From: Mesocentrotus franciscanus
Lineage: Eukaryota > Echinodermata > Echinoidea > Camarodonta > Strongylocentrotidae
NCBI GenBank assembly: GCA_037976565.1
Contig: CP137668.1
Location: 20,233,804 to 20,297,803, forward strand
Direction: 5' to 3'
Length of the DNA: 64,000 nucleotides
Positions within the stretch are counted from its first letter, which is position 1. Each line of letters begins with the position of its first letter. Made by a program: the position numbers and the translations under genes. Below, piece by piece: positions 47,631 to 60,159 of the stretch. Under the pieces are notes generated by a model. It was not told the origin of the DNA, did no database searches, and saw only the letters and a program-made list of their open reading frames with translations.

Positions 47631-47900
47631 TCGCAGTAATCCTGATCGTAAATCGTGATGTTTTCTAACGTTGCTTCACTGTACCCGGTGGCTAGTAGTA
47701 CCAGTTGTAGATGCAAATACTCGTTAGTCGTCAGAAATGATGTAGTAAACACTAGAAATATACGAAGCTAATTTACAGGTTGCCCACACTAAAGACCTGA
47801 ACTCTCTGCCCACACCGTACTTGTCTCCGCGGCGAGCTGGAGGCTTGTGCGACGTACGTAGCGAGCTTCGCTGTACATGTACATAGCGTGTACTTGGAGG
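47631..47900 (-). other. Candidate 5' non-coding first exon and promoter-proximal region of the Slac2-like gene
   Basis: Seen: reading the minus strand, a CpG-richer patch (about 47780-47900, with CGTACGTCGCAC and CGCCGCGG-type sequence) is followed by about 150 bases without strong repeats. It ends in CTGCGA|GTAAGTAT, with the donor GT at 47630-47629, a near-consensus 5' splice site. No ATG in this stretch is in good context with a long frame; a 37-codon frame starting near 47905 stops before the donor. Inferred: this is the first, untranslated exon of the transcript whose coding starts at 35290. The exact transcription start is unknown, so the right boundary is approximate. An unrelated minus-strand transcript is possible. 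Confidence 0.42.
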
Positions 47901-48529
47901 CTCATTTTCAAAAGACAGAAGCAAGCAAATACTATTTTTGCAATTATGTACCGGGTGCCTATTAACAACGTCGACTAATTACTGTACATAATAAATGGAT
48001 ACCACATTTTAATAAGCGTTTATAAAATATATCTTCGAGTTCCCCTTTCGATCACACAGTCACTGCGCCTGTATTCTAAGACCAGCAGACATGCCAAGGT
48101 TTTTCATTTTCTATCCATTGTAGTTGTGCAAGTGTTCTCTTTTTCCATGATATGATCAAGGGGCTAAGCTTTGTTTGTATTAACAGGCACCTAGTAAATT
48201 CAACATTTTGAAGTAAAGAGTGGATTGTGTACACAAGTTCTCATCTTATGACGCTGTTTCGTTTTTTTTTAAGTAAGTGTGGAGAAAAATCCTTTTCAGT
48301 AAATCAAAAATGTTGATAGAAAAAAAAATCTTAATTTGTTTTCATAGCTAGTTCTTAATTATATTCTACAGAGTCATTTTTCAAAGATTGGTTTGGATTA
48401 CATTGGGATGGCTTGTTTAAGAAAGGGGGTAGGGTTTTAAGTAGCTCAAGATTGATATCATGTGTTTTTATTATACTGACAAATTGCAGCAAAATAAATG
48501 ATGTCAACATTTTACACAAATTCAATCTC

Positions 48530-49085
48530 CCCCAACCTCATCGATCCCCTTCCCCCTCCTTTATCCTCATCCTCTTCCTACCTATCCCTTCACCCTATAC
48601 CCCTTCTTATATCCTTTGCCCTTTTCTATGCAGCCTTCCCCCTCTTGCCCGCTCTCCTTATTGCTCCTCTCCCTCCTCCTGTCCCTCTTCGTCCGGCACC
48701 TATAGCTATGCCTCTTCCTCGATTTTCCCTCCTCCCAGCCTGCTCCTCCCCTATTTCTTACCCCTTGTCTATATAGGCCTACCAGACCTCCTCGATCGTC
48801 CTCCTCCTCCCCTTTCTTCTCTAAATCTTCTTCCTCTGGCTCATCACCCTCTTCAACTTCGTCCTCCTCTCCCTCCTTTAGCTCCACGATCCTTTTACAA
48901 ACTCTTTCTCCTCCTCTCCTCCCTATCCCCTCACCCTCCTCCCCCTTCTTCTCCATTTCCATTCTCCATGCATGCAGACTTCCTCCCATTTACCCTCCTG
49001 CTTCCACTCCCATATTCATCCCCTTCTCCTCCTCCTCCTCCTCTTCCTCCTCCTCCTCAGCCTCATATTCCTCTTCCTACAATTT
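48530..49085. repeat. Long imperfect pyrimidine tract (CCT/CTC-rich)
   Basis: About 550 bp almost wholly C and T on the plus strand, ending in (CTC)n near 49025-49065. A 245-codon Pro/Ser/Leu frame (48413-49150) spans it; the composition explains it fully. Confidence 0.88.
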
Positions 49086-49719
49086 TATTGGCGGTTAGAT
49101 GGCGCTCTGTGAAACCGTTTGTGTACTTCATTTATTTGTTTCCACTGTGAACATGCCACACATCCTACATTGTGGTGGTGAGGGGAAGGGGGCTTGAAAA
49201 ACTGAAAATATGAACTGGGTGTGACTGGTTAGTAATTCACACTGGTGTCCATTCAATTTTCATAGTGCAATTACGGCAACAAACTGAGCAGGCTTACTGG
49301 AATAAATTGTTCTTTAAATGGTCTTTAACAGATTTCAATTCACCTGGGCGCGGCCCATCCAGCTCCCGCCCTCTTACTTGGGATTTTGTTGTTGTTGTAA
49401 AATCATCTTTTCTATTTGGAGAAGATAAGAATAAATTCATTACTTTGACAAAGGAAGGAAAACATGTTCGGGTCACTCTCGGTGTAATCTTTTAAATGGT
49501 CTTTCTCATTGTACGATGACATGCAGCTAGGTTCTTAGAGCGATTTCGCAAAGATAGCGGGCAATTTTATTTTTAGTGGTGGTGCATTATGTATCGAGTC
49601 GTAGTCCTAAAATGGCCTAAAAGCTGTTTTGTCTGTCTATCTGTTTATTCATTTGTTTGTTTGTTTGTTTCATTTATTTTTATATTCTTGCCTTGCCGAG
49701 TCACGTCATGTTTGCATGG

Positions 49720-49960
49720 CACTGCATGTCTTTATATGCATTTGGCCGTCAAGAATCTGGAAGACGAAACCCTATTCAAGAATAGAATTCTAGAATTTTA
49801 ACTTAGACTTAAGTCGAAATTCTTAGTTTGATATTCCTTCTTGTCTTCTTCTGGATACGAATTTTTGCTCAGGAGCATGTCTTCGACAAGATCTTACACT
49901 TTTAAGTACATGTATATAAGTGGCCGTCAAGACTCGGAAAACTTCATCGTATACATGTCG
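49720..49960. repeat. Short diverged duplication around TGGCCGTCAAGA
   Basis: TATATGCATTTGGCCGTCAA at about 49733 and GTATATAAGTGGCCGTCAAG at about 49912 share about 40 bp with mismatches, 178 bp apart. Confidence 0.5.
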
Positions 49961-50051
49961 TAGATGGCGTGAATTCAAAAACGGGAAGATACGAAAGAGA
50001 GTCTCTATCGACGAGCGACTTCAAACGGATCGAATGCAACTGAAACCAAGA

Positions 50052-50088
50052 AATCTGACGAATGTGTGTTTTTAATTTTCGTCAGATT
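50052..50088. repeat. 10-bp inverted repeat hairpin
   Basis: AATCTGACGA and TCGTCAGATT are separated by 17 bases. Confidence 0.7.
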
Positions 50089-50787
50089 ACTTTGTTTGAG
50101 TGATAAAAAACAAGGCAGACTGCTAAAATCATGAGTTGCTGATCGAGTAAAACGGAATATTATGTTTTAGAGTAGGCCTAATAGAGGGTAACTACTCGCC
50201 AGAAAATGCTATAATATAACTTGACAATCTATAATTTATGAATGACTAATGGAGATATGAATTGTGCGCAATTATAAAGTAAAACAATTCTATAATTCTG
50301 TCGATGTATGATTCCAATGGCAAACGGGCGATGCAAAAAGAGCATACATGTTGATAATAATACTTGTCTCTAGATGGCGACATATACATTTGCCTTCCCA
50401 TCAACAGAATGAATGTGTGCTCAGAGAAGAAAAAGTCACAACAGAGGCAGGATCATCGTGAAGGTAGGACTGGTTGGGGGAGGCGGCGAGATGGGTGAGG
50501 CAAACAGAACTGTCATATCATGTTGCCGACTTGTAGTCAGTTTGTTTGTGTTAGATAGTGACAGAAGGTCCAAATATGTTTTAAGACAATTTATAATGGG
50601 GGGTGATTTTGCATAATTTTATCCAACAAAGGATAATCCCCCTATCCGTTTTCCAAATTTTCTGGATGCGACACAAAATATAATTTATAAACATAGTGCA
50701 AATCTTCTTGTGCTTGAAATTTATATACAATGTATCTTAGTTTATTCATGTTCGTTTAGGATGTAAATCCTTTTAAGCCTTATACTA

Positions 50788-51150
50788 GAGCTATGACCGG
50801 TCACCGACCCTCGACAACCACTGGTCGGGAGTTAGTTGTCAGAGGTCACAAAGAGCTGTTTGGCAGTCTTGAAAAGGTCGTCAGTGGTTGGCGATTTGTC
50901 TTCAGAACATTTTGGTCGGCTGGAGATTTATGCTGCTGCATCGAAAACTTTTTGCCGACCAAAATAGTCGTGGAAATTATTTTTTTCCAAGGGTAGGCGA
51001 CTTCTCGCCGACTGATCTTGAGTGCATGACGACTTGGCCTATTTCGGAGCAATATTTGGATGAAAAAAGTTGGCAGCTGATCGACGAATGATATACGATC
51101 AGTCGCCGATTGATTTTTCCAAAGTTCGCCGACAACGAGCAAGGAATTTA
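50788..51150. mobile_element. GCCGAC-rich dispersed repeat, copy 1
   Basis: Multiple short CG-containing motifs (CACCGACC, CACTGGTCGGGAG, TTTGGCAGTCTTG, GTCGGCTGG, TTGCCGACC, CTCGCCGACTG) stand out in an AT-rich background. The same vocabulary recurs, inverted, at 52002-52315. Frames across it (67-118 aa) are not recognisable. Boundaries are approximate. Confidence 0.5.
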
Positions 51151-52001
51151 ACTGTAGAAACTTAAGAATTTGTATTGGTGCTTCTACTGCTGGGTCGTAC
51201 ATTTAGTGGGGGGACAAAGAAAACTATGAAAATGAATCACTTATACTGTTTATTGATCTACTTTATATTCTGTGATATTTTATTTATTACAAAACTGTTT
51301 TTTCCTGCTCCAGAAGCCTAGTAAAAAGTCGAAATGTTAGTCTAAAAGTTGAATGAAGTCTGACCTATTCATTGATACATGTTACATAATAATAATGCTA
51401 CTGTCTTTTACATGGCTAAAGGGTCATAATACACTCAAGATTTAGTTTTATAGATTTTCAACAAAAAATACCAAGGTAATGTATTTAAGAACAAAAATTC
51501 ACATTATCAAAACTGTGACTCATCAACGTCATTATCATATTTATTAACCAGTTAATAGCCCGGATGCAGTATAGTCACATATCTTTTTTTGTCACCATGA
51601 GGGCAGCCACTTGAAAAGCAGATAATAAAAGATAACTTCTGTTCTTATTTGTAAAATAGATTTGTCACCTCCCCTTACATACTATTTTCGCGATTTCCTT
51701 TCTCTTTCCATTACCTACTACCTTCTCTCTGTTATCTGCACACAGTTTGGCTATCATCTTTTTATCTTCAATTATTAATTACCTCTACCCCATCTCTTTA
51801 CTTTTACGCGACAATGGTTATCATTTTACAATCAAATCATAATCGGCTTCAATGCAACTTACTTAATCACTTTTAAAGAAAAGTTTCAAAAACATCACAG
51901 AGTGTCAAATATGAATAGACCCACAGCTCATCTAAACAAAATACATAATGAGCAAGTATTTTCCATGCGTGGTTATGCCAGTGATAATACCCTGCCCCAA
52001 G

Positions 52002-52315
52002 GTAAAGCTTGCCGACCGTCGGAAGAACATCGGTCATTGATCTCCGACCAGTTGTTTGTTATCGATGATTAATCACCGAACAACAGACTGCCAACCATTC
52101 ACCAATATTTCAATGAGCGGTCGCAAATTAGTTTGCAAAAATCTTTGATAATCGGACAATTATTTTCGTACGAATTTCGGCAACAGATCGGCGTCTGCCT
52201 TACAACCCATCGGCAACTTATCGCCCACTATGATTTTTTTTCTCTCCAAATTCGTTGTCGATGGTCGCAGCTTGTTAGAAGTCGGCAACTGGTCGTAGTG
52301 TGACTTCGGCTTTAC
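52002..52315. mobile_element. GCCGAC-rich dispersed repeat, copy 2 (inverted)
   Basis: It is bounded by short inverted GTAAAGC/GCTTTAC. Reading the minus strand it contains ACTACGACCAGTTGCCGACT, TTGGCAGTCTGTTG, AACTGGTCGGAGATCA and GACGGTCGGCAAGC, parallel to copy 1. Family unknown. Confidence 0.5.
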
Positions 52316-52319
52316 AAAA

Positions 52320-53210
52320 CAGGTAGGAAAACCTTTAAAGGCTTTTTATTTTTCTCCAAAAAGAAAAGTGGTGTTCAAACAGGGTAGCATGTGGAAGTCT
52401 AGCTTCGAATGTACATTTTATGCATCACATAATCACATAATACCAAATCGAATTATTGTCGGCGAAGGTATCAAATATTGTACACTTCCCCTATACATAG
52501 TGCCTATGAACTCATATGCATGTAATGCCAGTCATGACTATTGTGTGCTACTTTATTTTTTAGAGTGATGAACTTGATTATACTCATGTAATAATGAATT
52601 GCACATGAGTGCTTACATTTTATGTTGTTGTATTTTTCGAATTCGTGGTAATATTTATCATTTAATGCTATGCCGTTAAAAAATGAAACCGTGAACATTT
52701 TGGTAATAAATGAATGAATAATGAATATGTTAATAATTAATTCAGTTGGTGTGTGCTCGTAATTTACGAAGCTCTGACTGGTGAATTGCTAGGCGGGTAG
52801 GCTAGGCGAATACAGAGTCGAGCAAAAGCCTTTTTCAGACATTAATTTTACTCTATATAAAGCATTAGAAATCATTGACGGAATGTAAACCTATTTGGCA
52901 CGTATATTCGCATATAACCCATCTGTTGATCAGCATGGAACATATTTCTCGAAAAAGCCATATTCAATAATTTTATATCAATATAATTTTACTTGATAAT
53001 TCGCAATGCTTATGGTATATTTCCTTTGTGCAGCATTTATCTTTCCTCCGTCTTCTCTCTCAGCTGCTTCATTTCCTCACATTCAATGCTTTACCACTTT
53101 TCTTAATTTTTAAACTTGTATCCCACCACTAGAATTTAATTTGTGAAATTATATCAAACTTTTGTTCTCTGGTGTGGAATCATATCCGTTTTAAAGTGAA
53201 TATATCGATT
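52320..53210. other. Unique AT-rich sequence, no feature seen
   Basis: Only short frames occur. A TATATAAAGC near 52853 follows a slightly GC-richer patch (about 52740-52820), but no transcript can be supported. Confidence 0.35.
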
Positions 53211-53213
53211 GTC

Positions 53214-53290
53214 TTAATAATAATAAATAATATAAAGATTTGTAAAGCGTCCATATCTCTCTATAAAGCTGTCAAGGCGCTCAAAATCTG
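53214..53290 (+). mobile_element. Fragment of a TTTGTAAAGCGC...CTCAAGGCGCT-type dispersed repeat
   Basis: (TAA)n-like leader, then AAGATTTGTAAAGCGT and about 30 bp later TGTCAAGGCGCTC. This resembles the 3' portion of a retroposon tail found widely in marine invertebrate genomes (recalled pattern, not searched). A weaker relative may lie at about 57267-57340 (TTATACAGCGCCTATC ... AAAGAGCTTTT). Confidence 0.35.
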
Positions 53291-53299
53291 CATAATGTT

Positions 53300-54150
53300 T
53301 AGCTATTGATTATTTTCTGTGTTGATACTACTAATTCGGTTACATGTTAATGTTTGTTGGAAAGCAGAATAAGATAAAATAAATTAAAATAAAGTTATAT
53401 TTATTTATTTTACAAGAACATAACGTTAATGTATAGACGGTAATGGAATGGAAGATTTTATTAATTTTAGCAATAAAATCATATAATACGTTACCATTTT
53501 CCTTTTATATTATGGAGCCATTGAAATACTATCTCTTTATAGATGCCACTGTGAAGATAATAATTATTATCATGATAATATTTATTTTTGTTAATGGAAA
53601 TCAGGTTAACGTTTAGTAGGCAACATTTCCAAATATTTTTGTCATTTCAGTTGCAAGTTTGACAGCATGCTGGGCATATATCGATAGTCAATTCATGTTG
53701 ATGAAGAATGGAATTATAACATGCAAATCAAAAGTTGCAAAATTAAATACAAATGAGAAGTTTTGAAACCGGTTTTACGTACAATTCATATATTGTAGTC
53801 GAAAGTGCTGCTCAGTATAGACATTCTCATGATTTATATATTGATATGCATTTACAGTTATCAAAAATGAATGAAAAATGATAATGTGAATGCAGACTGA
53901 CTGGGAATGCCATCGGTAGCAGATTGCCAAAAAAAATTATATTTTATGAAAACGTTTATGAATCAATATTTGCTTCAGTTACAAACGCTCTCAGGAATTT
54001 AAAAAAAAATACAAATGGCAGTTTAGTGGAGATGTTTAAACTCGGACCGGATCAATGGCGTCCTTCGACATGACCTCCGCGTTTTAACATGTTTTGATGA
54101 AGTTTCTGTGATCAAGTTTGTGATTTAGATTTTATTTTCATTTCGACCGT
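53300..54150. other. Unique AT-rich sequence, no gene recognised
   Basis: A small GC-richer patch at 54040-54085 (GGCGTCCTTCGACATGACC) is the only compositional anomaly. Confidence 0.35.
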
Positions 54151-54155
54151 GTTAT

Positions 54156-54250
54156 CATTAATTTTAACAATAATTTTATTAACATTAATTTTAACATTAA
54201 TTTTATTAACATTAATTTTAACATTAATTTTATTAACATTAATTTTAACA
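54156..54250. repeat. 27-bp AT-rich tandem repeat
   Basis: CATTAATTTTAA and CATTAATTTTATTAA alternate for about three units. Confidence 0.92.
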
Positions 54251-54829
54251 GCATTGCTCATTTTCATTTTTTAGCGTCTATGTCTAATCTATCACAAATG
54301 TTGTTTTCTGCCATCTGTTTTAAGGTGTAATGATGATTTCCGACTTCTTGTATCATATTTCAGGCCCGATTGCTATTTTCTTTTCTTCTTTTTAAAGTGT
54401 GGCTGAAATAATTGTAAAAAACGAGTTAGAAAATATAGTTTTCAAATATTCGTTCATAAGTATGAATCGTAATGTCATTACCATTATTACATACTTGAGT
54501 TTCCTTTAAAAGCCTAAAATTCCTTCGTTGTACCGACTTTGTCCTATGTTAAAAACACATGCTCCCTATTTCATGCATTATGTTTCTCTGGCAAAGAACA
54601 CGCGATTCCCAGCCAAGATCAAAAGACCAGTTTGGCGAAAGGAATTTCTTTTCATATCTATTTTGTCGGCAAAATCTTTTGATATCATTGACTGATAATA
54701 AATAGAAATTAGATACGCGATCGAGAGTCTTTAGAAAAAAGCGAGGGATAATTTTCACAGTCTTCTTAGGGTGCCCACGTGAGAATTACTGGGCTGGCTG
54801 CATATTGTTGTATGTTTACAAAGGTTGTT

Positions 54830-55345
54830 TATATCCCTCTTTCTCTTCTCTGTCCTTCTCTATTTCTGCCACTCTCTCTTCATCCATTATGTCTCTTTCT
54901 TCATGTCTTGCTCTCTCTGCCCCTTTGTTGGTCCGTCTGTCTGTCTGTCTCTCTATGTCTCTGTCTCTCTGTCTCTATCTCTCTTTCTATCCATTCTGTT
55001 ATCTTTCTCTTTCCACACTCTCTCTCTCTCTCTCTCTTTCCCTTTGTCTTTGTCTTTCCATGCAGCTCTCTTATCACCCATTCTGTCTCTCTGTCTCTCT
55101 CTCTCTGTGTCTCTCTCTGTCTCTCTCTGTCTCTCTCTCTGTCTCTCTGTCTCTTTCTCCCTCTCCCTCTCTTCTGTCTCCTCTTTTCTCCAGTGAATCG
55201 TGATGGAGAACAAGTCACATAGTATCAGATGACCGGTTTCTTCCCCCTCTTCCCCCCTCTTCCTCCCCTCCCCATCTTCCTCTCTCTCTCTCTCTCTCTC
55301 TCTCTCCTGATCCTCCTCCTCTCCCTGCCCTTCCTCCTCTTTTGC
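54830..55345. repeat. CT arrays
   Basis: CTGTCTCTCT-type sequence at 54830-55195 and nearly pure CT at 55271-55305, separated by a short unique piece with GTGAATCGTGATGGAG. Long low-complexity frames on both strands are artefacts. Confidence 0.93.
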
Positions 55346-55616
55346 ACTCCTTCTGTTCTATAATGTTTCCTTACACCGTGATGCCTTGTATGATCTTAGT
55401 TTCATGAATCCTTATTCGATCATTGATTTGTTTTGGTCCACATTTTAACGATTTAAGTGTTTGCCATTTATCCTTGTAATGTGAATATGTTCGTTTGTAT
55501 TTTCAAACATATCTTACCTCATGCCGGTCTCTCCCTTTCCTGTTTCCCATCAATCTTTTCATTCATCTTAAAATACAGGCCTACTTTTTGTTTAAATTAA
55601 GGCGAACACACACTGC

Positions 55617-55632
55617 ACCCCTCCCCCTCTCT

Positions 55633-55665
<33 letters not shown>

Positions 55666-55757
55666 CCTCTATCTTCCTCTAACCGTTTTATCATGTTTAC
55701 AGTCACAGTCATCGATTACATTCCCTGTCTCTGTCTGTCTGTCTGTCTCTCTCTCTA
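55617..55757. repeat. CT arrays
   Basis: Two CT/CTGT runs (55620-55680 and 55723-55757) around a short unique piece. Confidence 0.9.
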
Positions 55758-55799
55758 TCACTTTTAATACCCTTTTCTCTTATTCTCTCAATATAGAGC

Positions 55800-56830
55800 A
55801 ATGTTATAATATCTTTCCACTGTCTTGTTAAAAGTTCTAATTTTACTCATAAAAGTATTTTACACATTCAAATTAGACCCCACTCCCCCCTGTTTTTGTC
55901 AAAAGAAGATATGTATTCCTTTGCAACCTCAAGCCGCGGGTGGAAGTCAAAAGGGGCTCATTTTCGTCAACCAAAAAGAGAGAAAATCTTATAGCTCGGG
56001 GCGTCGGTAATTATGTGATCCGGAAAAAATAATGAAGCTTTAAAGTCCTTCCTTTTTCCACTCAATATGATACAATCCTAAATAACTTGTTGAGAATATT
56101 GCATACTCATACGAGACAGAATGGCGGATCATTCTTAATGCCATGTTATACAAAAGAGATTACGGTATATGTCGGCATGCTCGTTTGCAATTGATTATTT
56201 TCTTATAAAACATACGCTCGTCAGGTGTTCTGGAAAATGGTCGATAATTGCACACAAACAGAATGAGAACGATTTTTATTCTTTGCAAAGTCAAGTTTGA
56301 CAATTGGGCGACTGATATTTTGTAAACGATGAAGAGTAAATGCAGCTGTGATTAGTAAGGAAAGGAAACGTGGAGTCTGAGTAGCAGGTTGTATCTCGAC
56401 AGGGAGGATGGGAGAGGGGAGGGCGACACTCAGAGGAGAGGTGGCAGAAAGTGGAGATAAAGATGTTTACCAAGAGTGAGAAGTATTATGTTTTGACACC
56501 AAAAAAAGAGAAACGTGGTTGAAAGATATAATATCATTAAAGAGCGTGTGAGAAAGATAACGAAAGGAAGATGTGAGCTAAGGGAACAGAGTTACAATCG
56601 CTGGTATATTATAGCCTACATGATGATGACACTAATTTGGGGTTGAGAAAATGGAAAGGAAAGTAGCATGATAGAAGATAAACAAAAGAAAAGGCAGAGA
56701 AATAAAGAATTGAGAGAGAGTGAGATATTCAATCTTGACTAGTGGTAAAATATATTTTTTTTAGTATTGGCATTGTGATGTAACCATATAGTATGATATA
56801 ATATATTGAAATTGATTACATTGATGTTGT
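55800..56830. other. Unique sequence, no gene recognised
   Basis: Short purine-rich patches (about 56400-56720) but no exon, RNA gene or terminal repeats recognised. Confidence 0.35.
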
Positions 56831-56834
56831 GAAA

Positions 56835-56835
<1 letters not shown>

Positions 56836-56900
<65 letters not shown>

Positions 56901-56911
56901 ACACACACACA
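56836..56911. repeat. Compound (TC)n(AC)n microsatellite
   Basis: About 50 bp of TC followed by 11 CA dinucleotides. Confidence 0.95.
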
Positions 56912-56989
56912 AACAATTTTATAACACACTTTTTTTCTCGGGGGGTCATTAATGTAGAAGGATTATTGCCCCCGCTTCTACATGCCACC

Positions 56990-58075
56990 GCTTCTCAAGG
57001 TGGTATAAGAAGAGAATATTGGAATCACGGACGTTTGAAGAAAATAGCTACAGAGGTCAAAGTAATATCCACATTAATTTTGTGAGTATTGTAAGCAGTA
57101 GATTTAAGATAGAAAACAAAACAGATCTCAGTATGTATGCGTCAATATCAATATCACATTTTCTTATTGCGAATAGAATCAACCAGACAATTCTCAATCA
57201 AAATATTTGTTTGTCTCGTTCTTTCCGGTTCATTGGTAATGGAATGGAGTGTGTTTATGATAATATTCCGTTCTTATACAGCGCCTATCAAATAAGTGAT
57301 AATGACATAACATCCCTTTGTGCTTCTAAAGAGCTTTTTTAGACATTGTAATATAATTTATGCTCATCACAATTTAAGGAAAATTATTTATAAGTCATAA
57401 TCTTAGCAATTTAAGTCTTGACATTTCCAAACAGCCAAGATTGAAGTAAAGAAATCCGTAGGAAGTTATTATTGGCAACAAGTATTATTCTCCATGTCCG
57501 TTTCGGAGGAAAATTAGAAATCTAAAAACTAGGCTCTCACTTTCTAAACGATTTAATTTTACACTCAGACAGCATAAACTGTTAAAGATAATAAACATGT
57601 TATAAAAGAAGGGGGCATTTTTAAAGCTTATAGAGAAAACGTCAGCGGGACTTTAAAAACATGCAAATTAAAGTTTCCTAGTTAAACACTTAGCCTACAT
57701 CTATAACATGGGTTGTGAAATCTTGCAGTAGCATTGGTCGGTATGTAGTTTTTCATCCGTCTTCAAGAGTTGTACTTTTCTAAACAAGTATATTAAGTCT
57801 AATTAGTAGTATATAATAAAGCGTTTAGAGGAACTATTAAACCGTTTGAGTTAAAATTAAAGTTTATCACCAATTCATCATCAACTGTTTGAAAAGGAAT
57901 ATAACAAAGTTTATACAAAATGTTGTGAGTTTGGAAACATTAACATTTATTTGCATTTCCGTATTTTCTGAAAGCTTTTCCCCTAATGTGATTCGGGGCA
58001 TATGATTGTGTCCAGTTTAATCATAATGATAGTTTTTAAAATGTATCTGGTTTATAAAGTGCTATAATGTTAAGT
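56990..58075. other. Unique AT-rich sequence, no recognised gene
   Basis: A 107-codon plus-strand frame (57019-57342) has no recognised domain and ends in the possible retroposon tail. Probably chance. Confidence 0.35.
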
Positions 58076-58080
58076 GCCAT

Positions 58081-58099
58081 ACCGTACGGATAGTACGGT
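58081..58099. repeat. Small perfect hairpin
   Basis: ACCGTAC-GGATA-GTACGGT. Confidence 0.8.
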
Positions 58100-58149
58100 C
58101 ATAGAATGTTGTCAGGGTTATTTTAACCCAGAATTCCCCTGATATTCCA

Positions 58150-58330
58150 AACAGGTTGCATAATTTCCATCCTGATTTATTTTGATGATTTTGAACAGCG
58201 GGCGACCACCGCCCCTCAACAGACACAATCCTATCGAGAAAGAAACATTAAAAAGGGGTCTTGTTACCGCGACGGCTCCATATTTCAGAGTCTTGGGAGG
58301 GCCAGCTGGATTCCTAAATGAGGATTACTC
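58150..58330. other. GC-elevated unique island, possible cis-regulatory element
   Basis: Repeat-free sequence such as GGGCGACCACCGCCCC, CCGCGACGGCTCCATATTTC and GGGAGGGCCAGCTGG, unlike the AT-rich flanks. About 10 kb upstream of the putative promoter. No coding similarity. Confidence 0.2.
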
Positions 58331-59469
58331 GGGGGGAGGGAGGGAGGGGATCTTTTTTCACTATCCCCCTTCCCTTTACCCTTCCTCACTGGAAAAACCT
58401 GGAGAGGGTCGACGGGATTCCCTACAAAAAAATCCTGGAAAAAATACTGTTAGGGAAAAAAGCTACCGACTCCTTTCGGATAATCCTAAATCTGCTTTTT
58501 AATTTTCTTATTATTATTATTTTCTAGTATTGACACAAAATACTTCTCTATGTAAACGTAGAATGGTGATCCTATATAATATAGTTAGTCACAGTCAGTT
58601 ATTCATGAATATTGTTTCCCTGTATGTTCTTCTGCTCGTATGCATAACATCAAAATTGAAACAAGGTTCCTACTCCTTGAGAGGGGATATTTTCGTTATC
58701 CCTTATCACTTTCCGTTTTCATGCTATAAGCATGTTAAGTGCTCTTTGAAAGCCGACATTTCGGTCAATGTCATGTGAGATTTCAACATTCCATCTATCG
58801 GTAGGGGAAAGGAGAGAAGACATTGTAAACAGGATAAAATATGAAAGCAAGGCGGCCGTAAATGGGAAATGACAGGAAAATCTAACTTAAACAGCAAGAG
58901 AAATAGTCATGATCTAGAAGTAACTTGAGACATTACTCTCGACAAGTATATGTTGAATAATTATGTTAACTGATTTGTTGATTTGTATTGTTCATTTTCA
59001 TGGCTAACTTCACCTTACGCTTTACATTGCGGTTATTTTGTGTACAATTTTTTTGATGAGAATTAAATTTTGCTAAGAATAAACACGATGAATGATGTTC
59101 AATGAATACAATATAATTCATGATAAAAGATATGCATTTCTTTCATAACAACAAATCTGCTGGTACGATTTCTACGAAAATTGATATGAATATTTGTATG
59201 AAAAAGTTGACACCTGAAGAGCAAGTAAATAATACGTCTCTTTTTCCTTTTCTTTTTCAAGTACACGTTCCAGATTTTGAATTGAGACGAAAATTGTTGA
59301 ATATGTTTAAGAGGATTATTTAACATTAGCAAGTGATCTTAAAGGAGGCGCCATTTTTAATCGTCATGTTTGTGAAAATTAATTTGTATATCATCCGTTC
59401 CTTAGACAATATTACAGGCAAACAGGCAATAATCAATTTTAAACTGACCTTTTCCCCTCTCACCCATTC

Positions 59470-59507
<38 letters not shown>

Positions 59508-59508
59508 C
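59470..59508. repeat. Compound (CT)n(AT)n microsatellite
   Basis: About 10 CT then about 8 TA dinucleotides. Confidence 0.95.
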
Positions 59509-59749
59509 GCTCTATCTCTCAGGATCCATCCATCCTTTGCAAATCAAAGTCGGGTAAAACTTCAAAGCTGAATAAAAATAAACTTTAGATTAAAGCAGGA
59601 GGAGAGAGGGAGGGACATTACAGAGCTCTCTTTTTTATTTGATTTCTCTACTCTCAATAACATCATTAATTTTCACAGCAAGCAAGCCATACCGCCTCCT
59701 ATACCTCCCTCCCACCCCGACAAAAGGATATAGTCAATGGAAAGGAGTT

Positions 59750-59850
59750 CTAATTCGGAGCTGACGCACTCGTGTTAGCGGCATCGGGCCCTTTGAACGT
59801 GCGTCCACTATTGTTCCTGCATGTCGGCATCCTTTGACGAAATCTAAAGG
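59750..59850. other. GC-elevated unique island, possible cis-regulatory element
   Basis: GAGCTGACGCACTCGTGTTA, GGCATCGGGCCC and GTGCGTCCACTATTG lie within AT-rich sequence. Non-repetitive, no recognised coding. Confidence 0.2.
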
Positions 59851-60159
59851 ACAATATGAGAGGAAAAAATGATATCAAATATTTCCAAAGAAAACGTGGG
59901 CTTATAAGTATGTATAATCCAACACAACAGTTGTTAGAAGACAAAGTGTGAAAATAAACTAGAGGAAGGCATAACAACTCATATAGTCATTGAATTGAGA
60001 ACCATTAATGCATGTATGATAAAAAGAGAAAGATATTGTTCGGCGTAGGATAAGTGGTCGTGGAGGGGGTTTCATTATTTTGCCTGTTATCTTCTTTTTT
60101 TGATTGCATTCTTCTTGTTAGAAGGTTTATACATTCGGCATGGGTTGCATATATACTTC

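Noticed and set aside
48413..49150. 245-codon plus-strand frame, Pro/Ser/Leu-rich
   Set aside because: It coincides with a pyrimidine tract; the composition of CCT/CTC repeats avoids stops. No domain, no splice or start signals.
54779..55222. 147-codon frame resembling a hydrophobic/Ser-rich protein
   Set aside because: Lies in CT repeats; same artefact as above.
57019..57342. 107-codon plus-strand frame
   Set aside because: Unrecognised and runs into a possible retroposon tail; likely chance.
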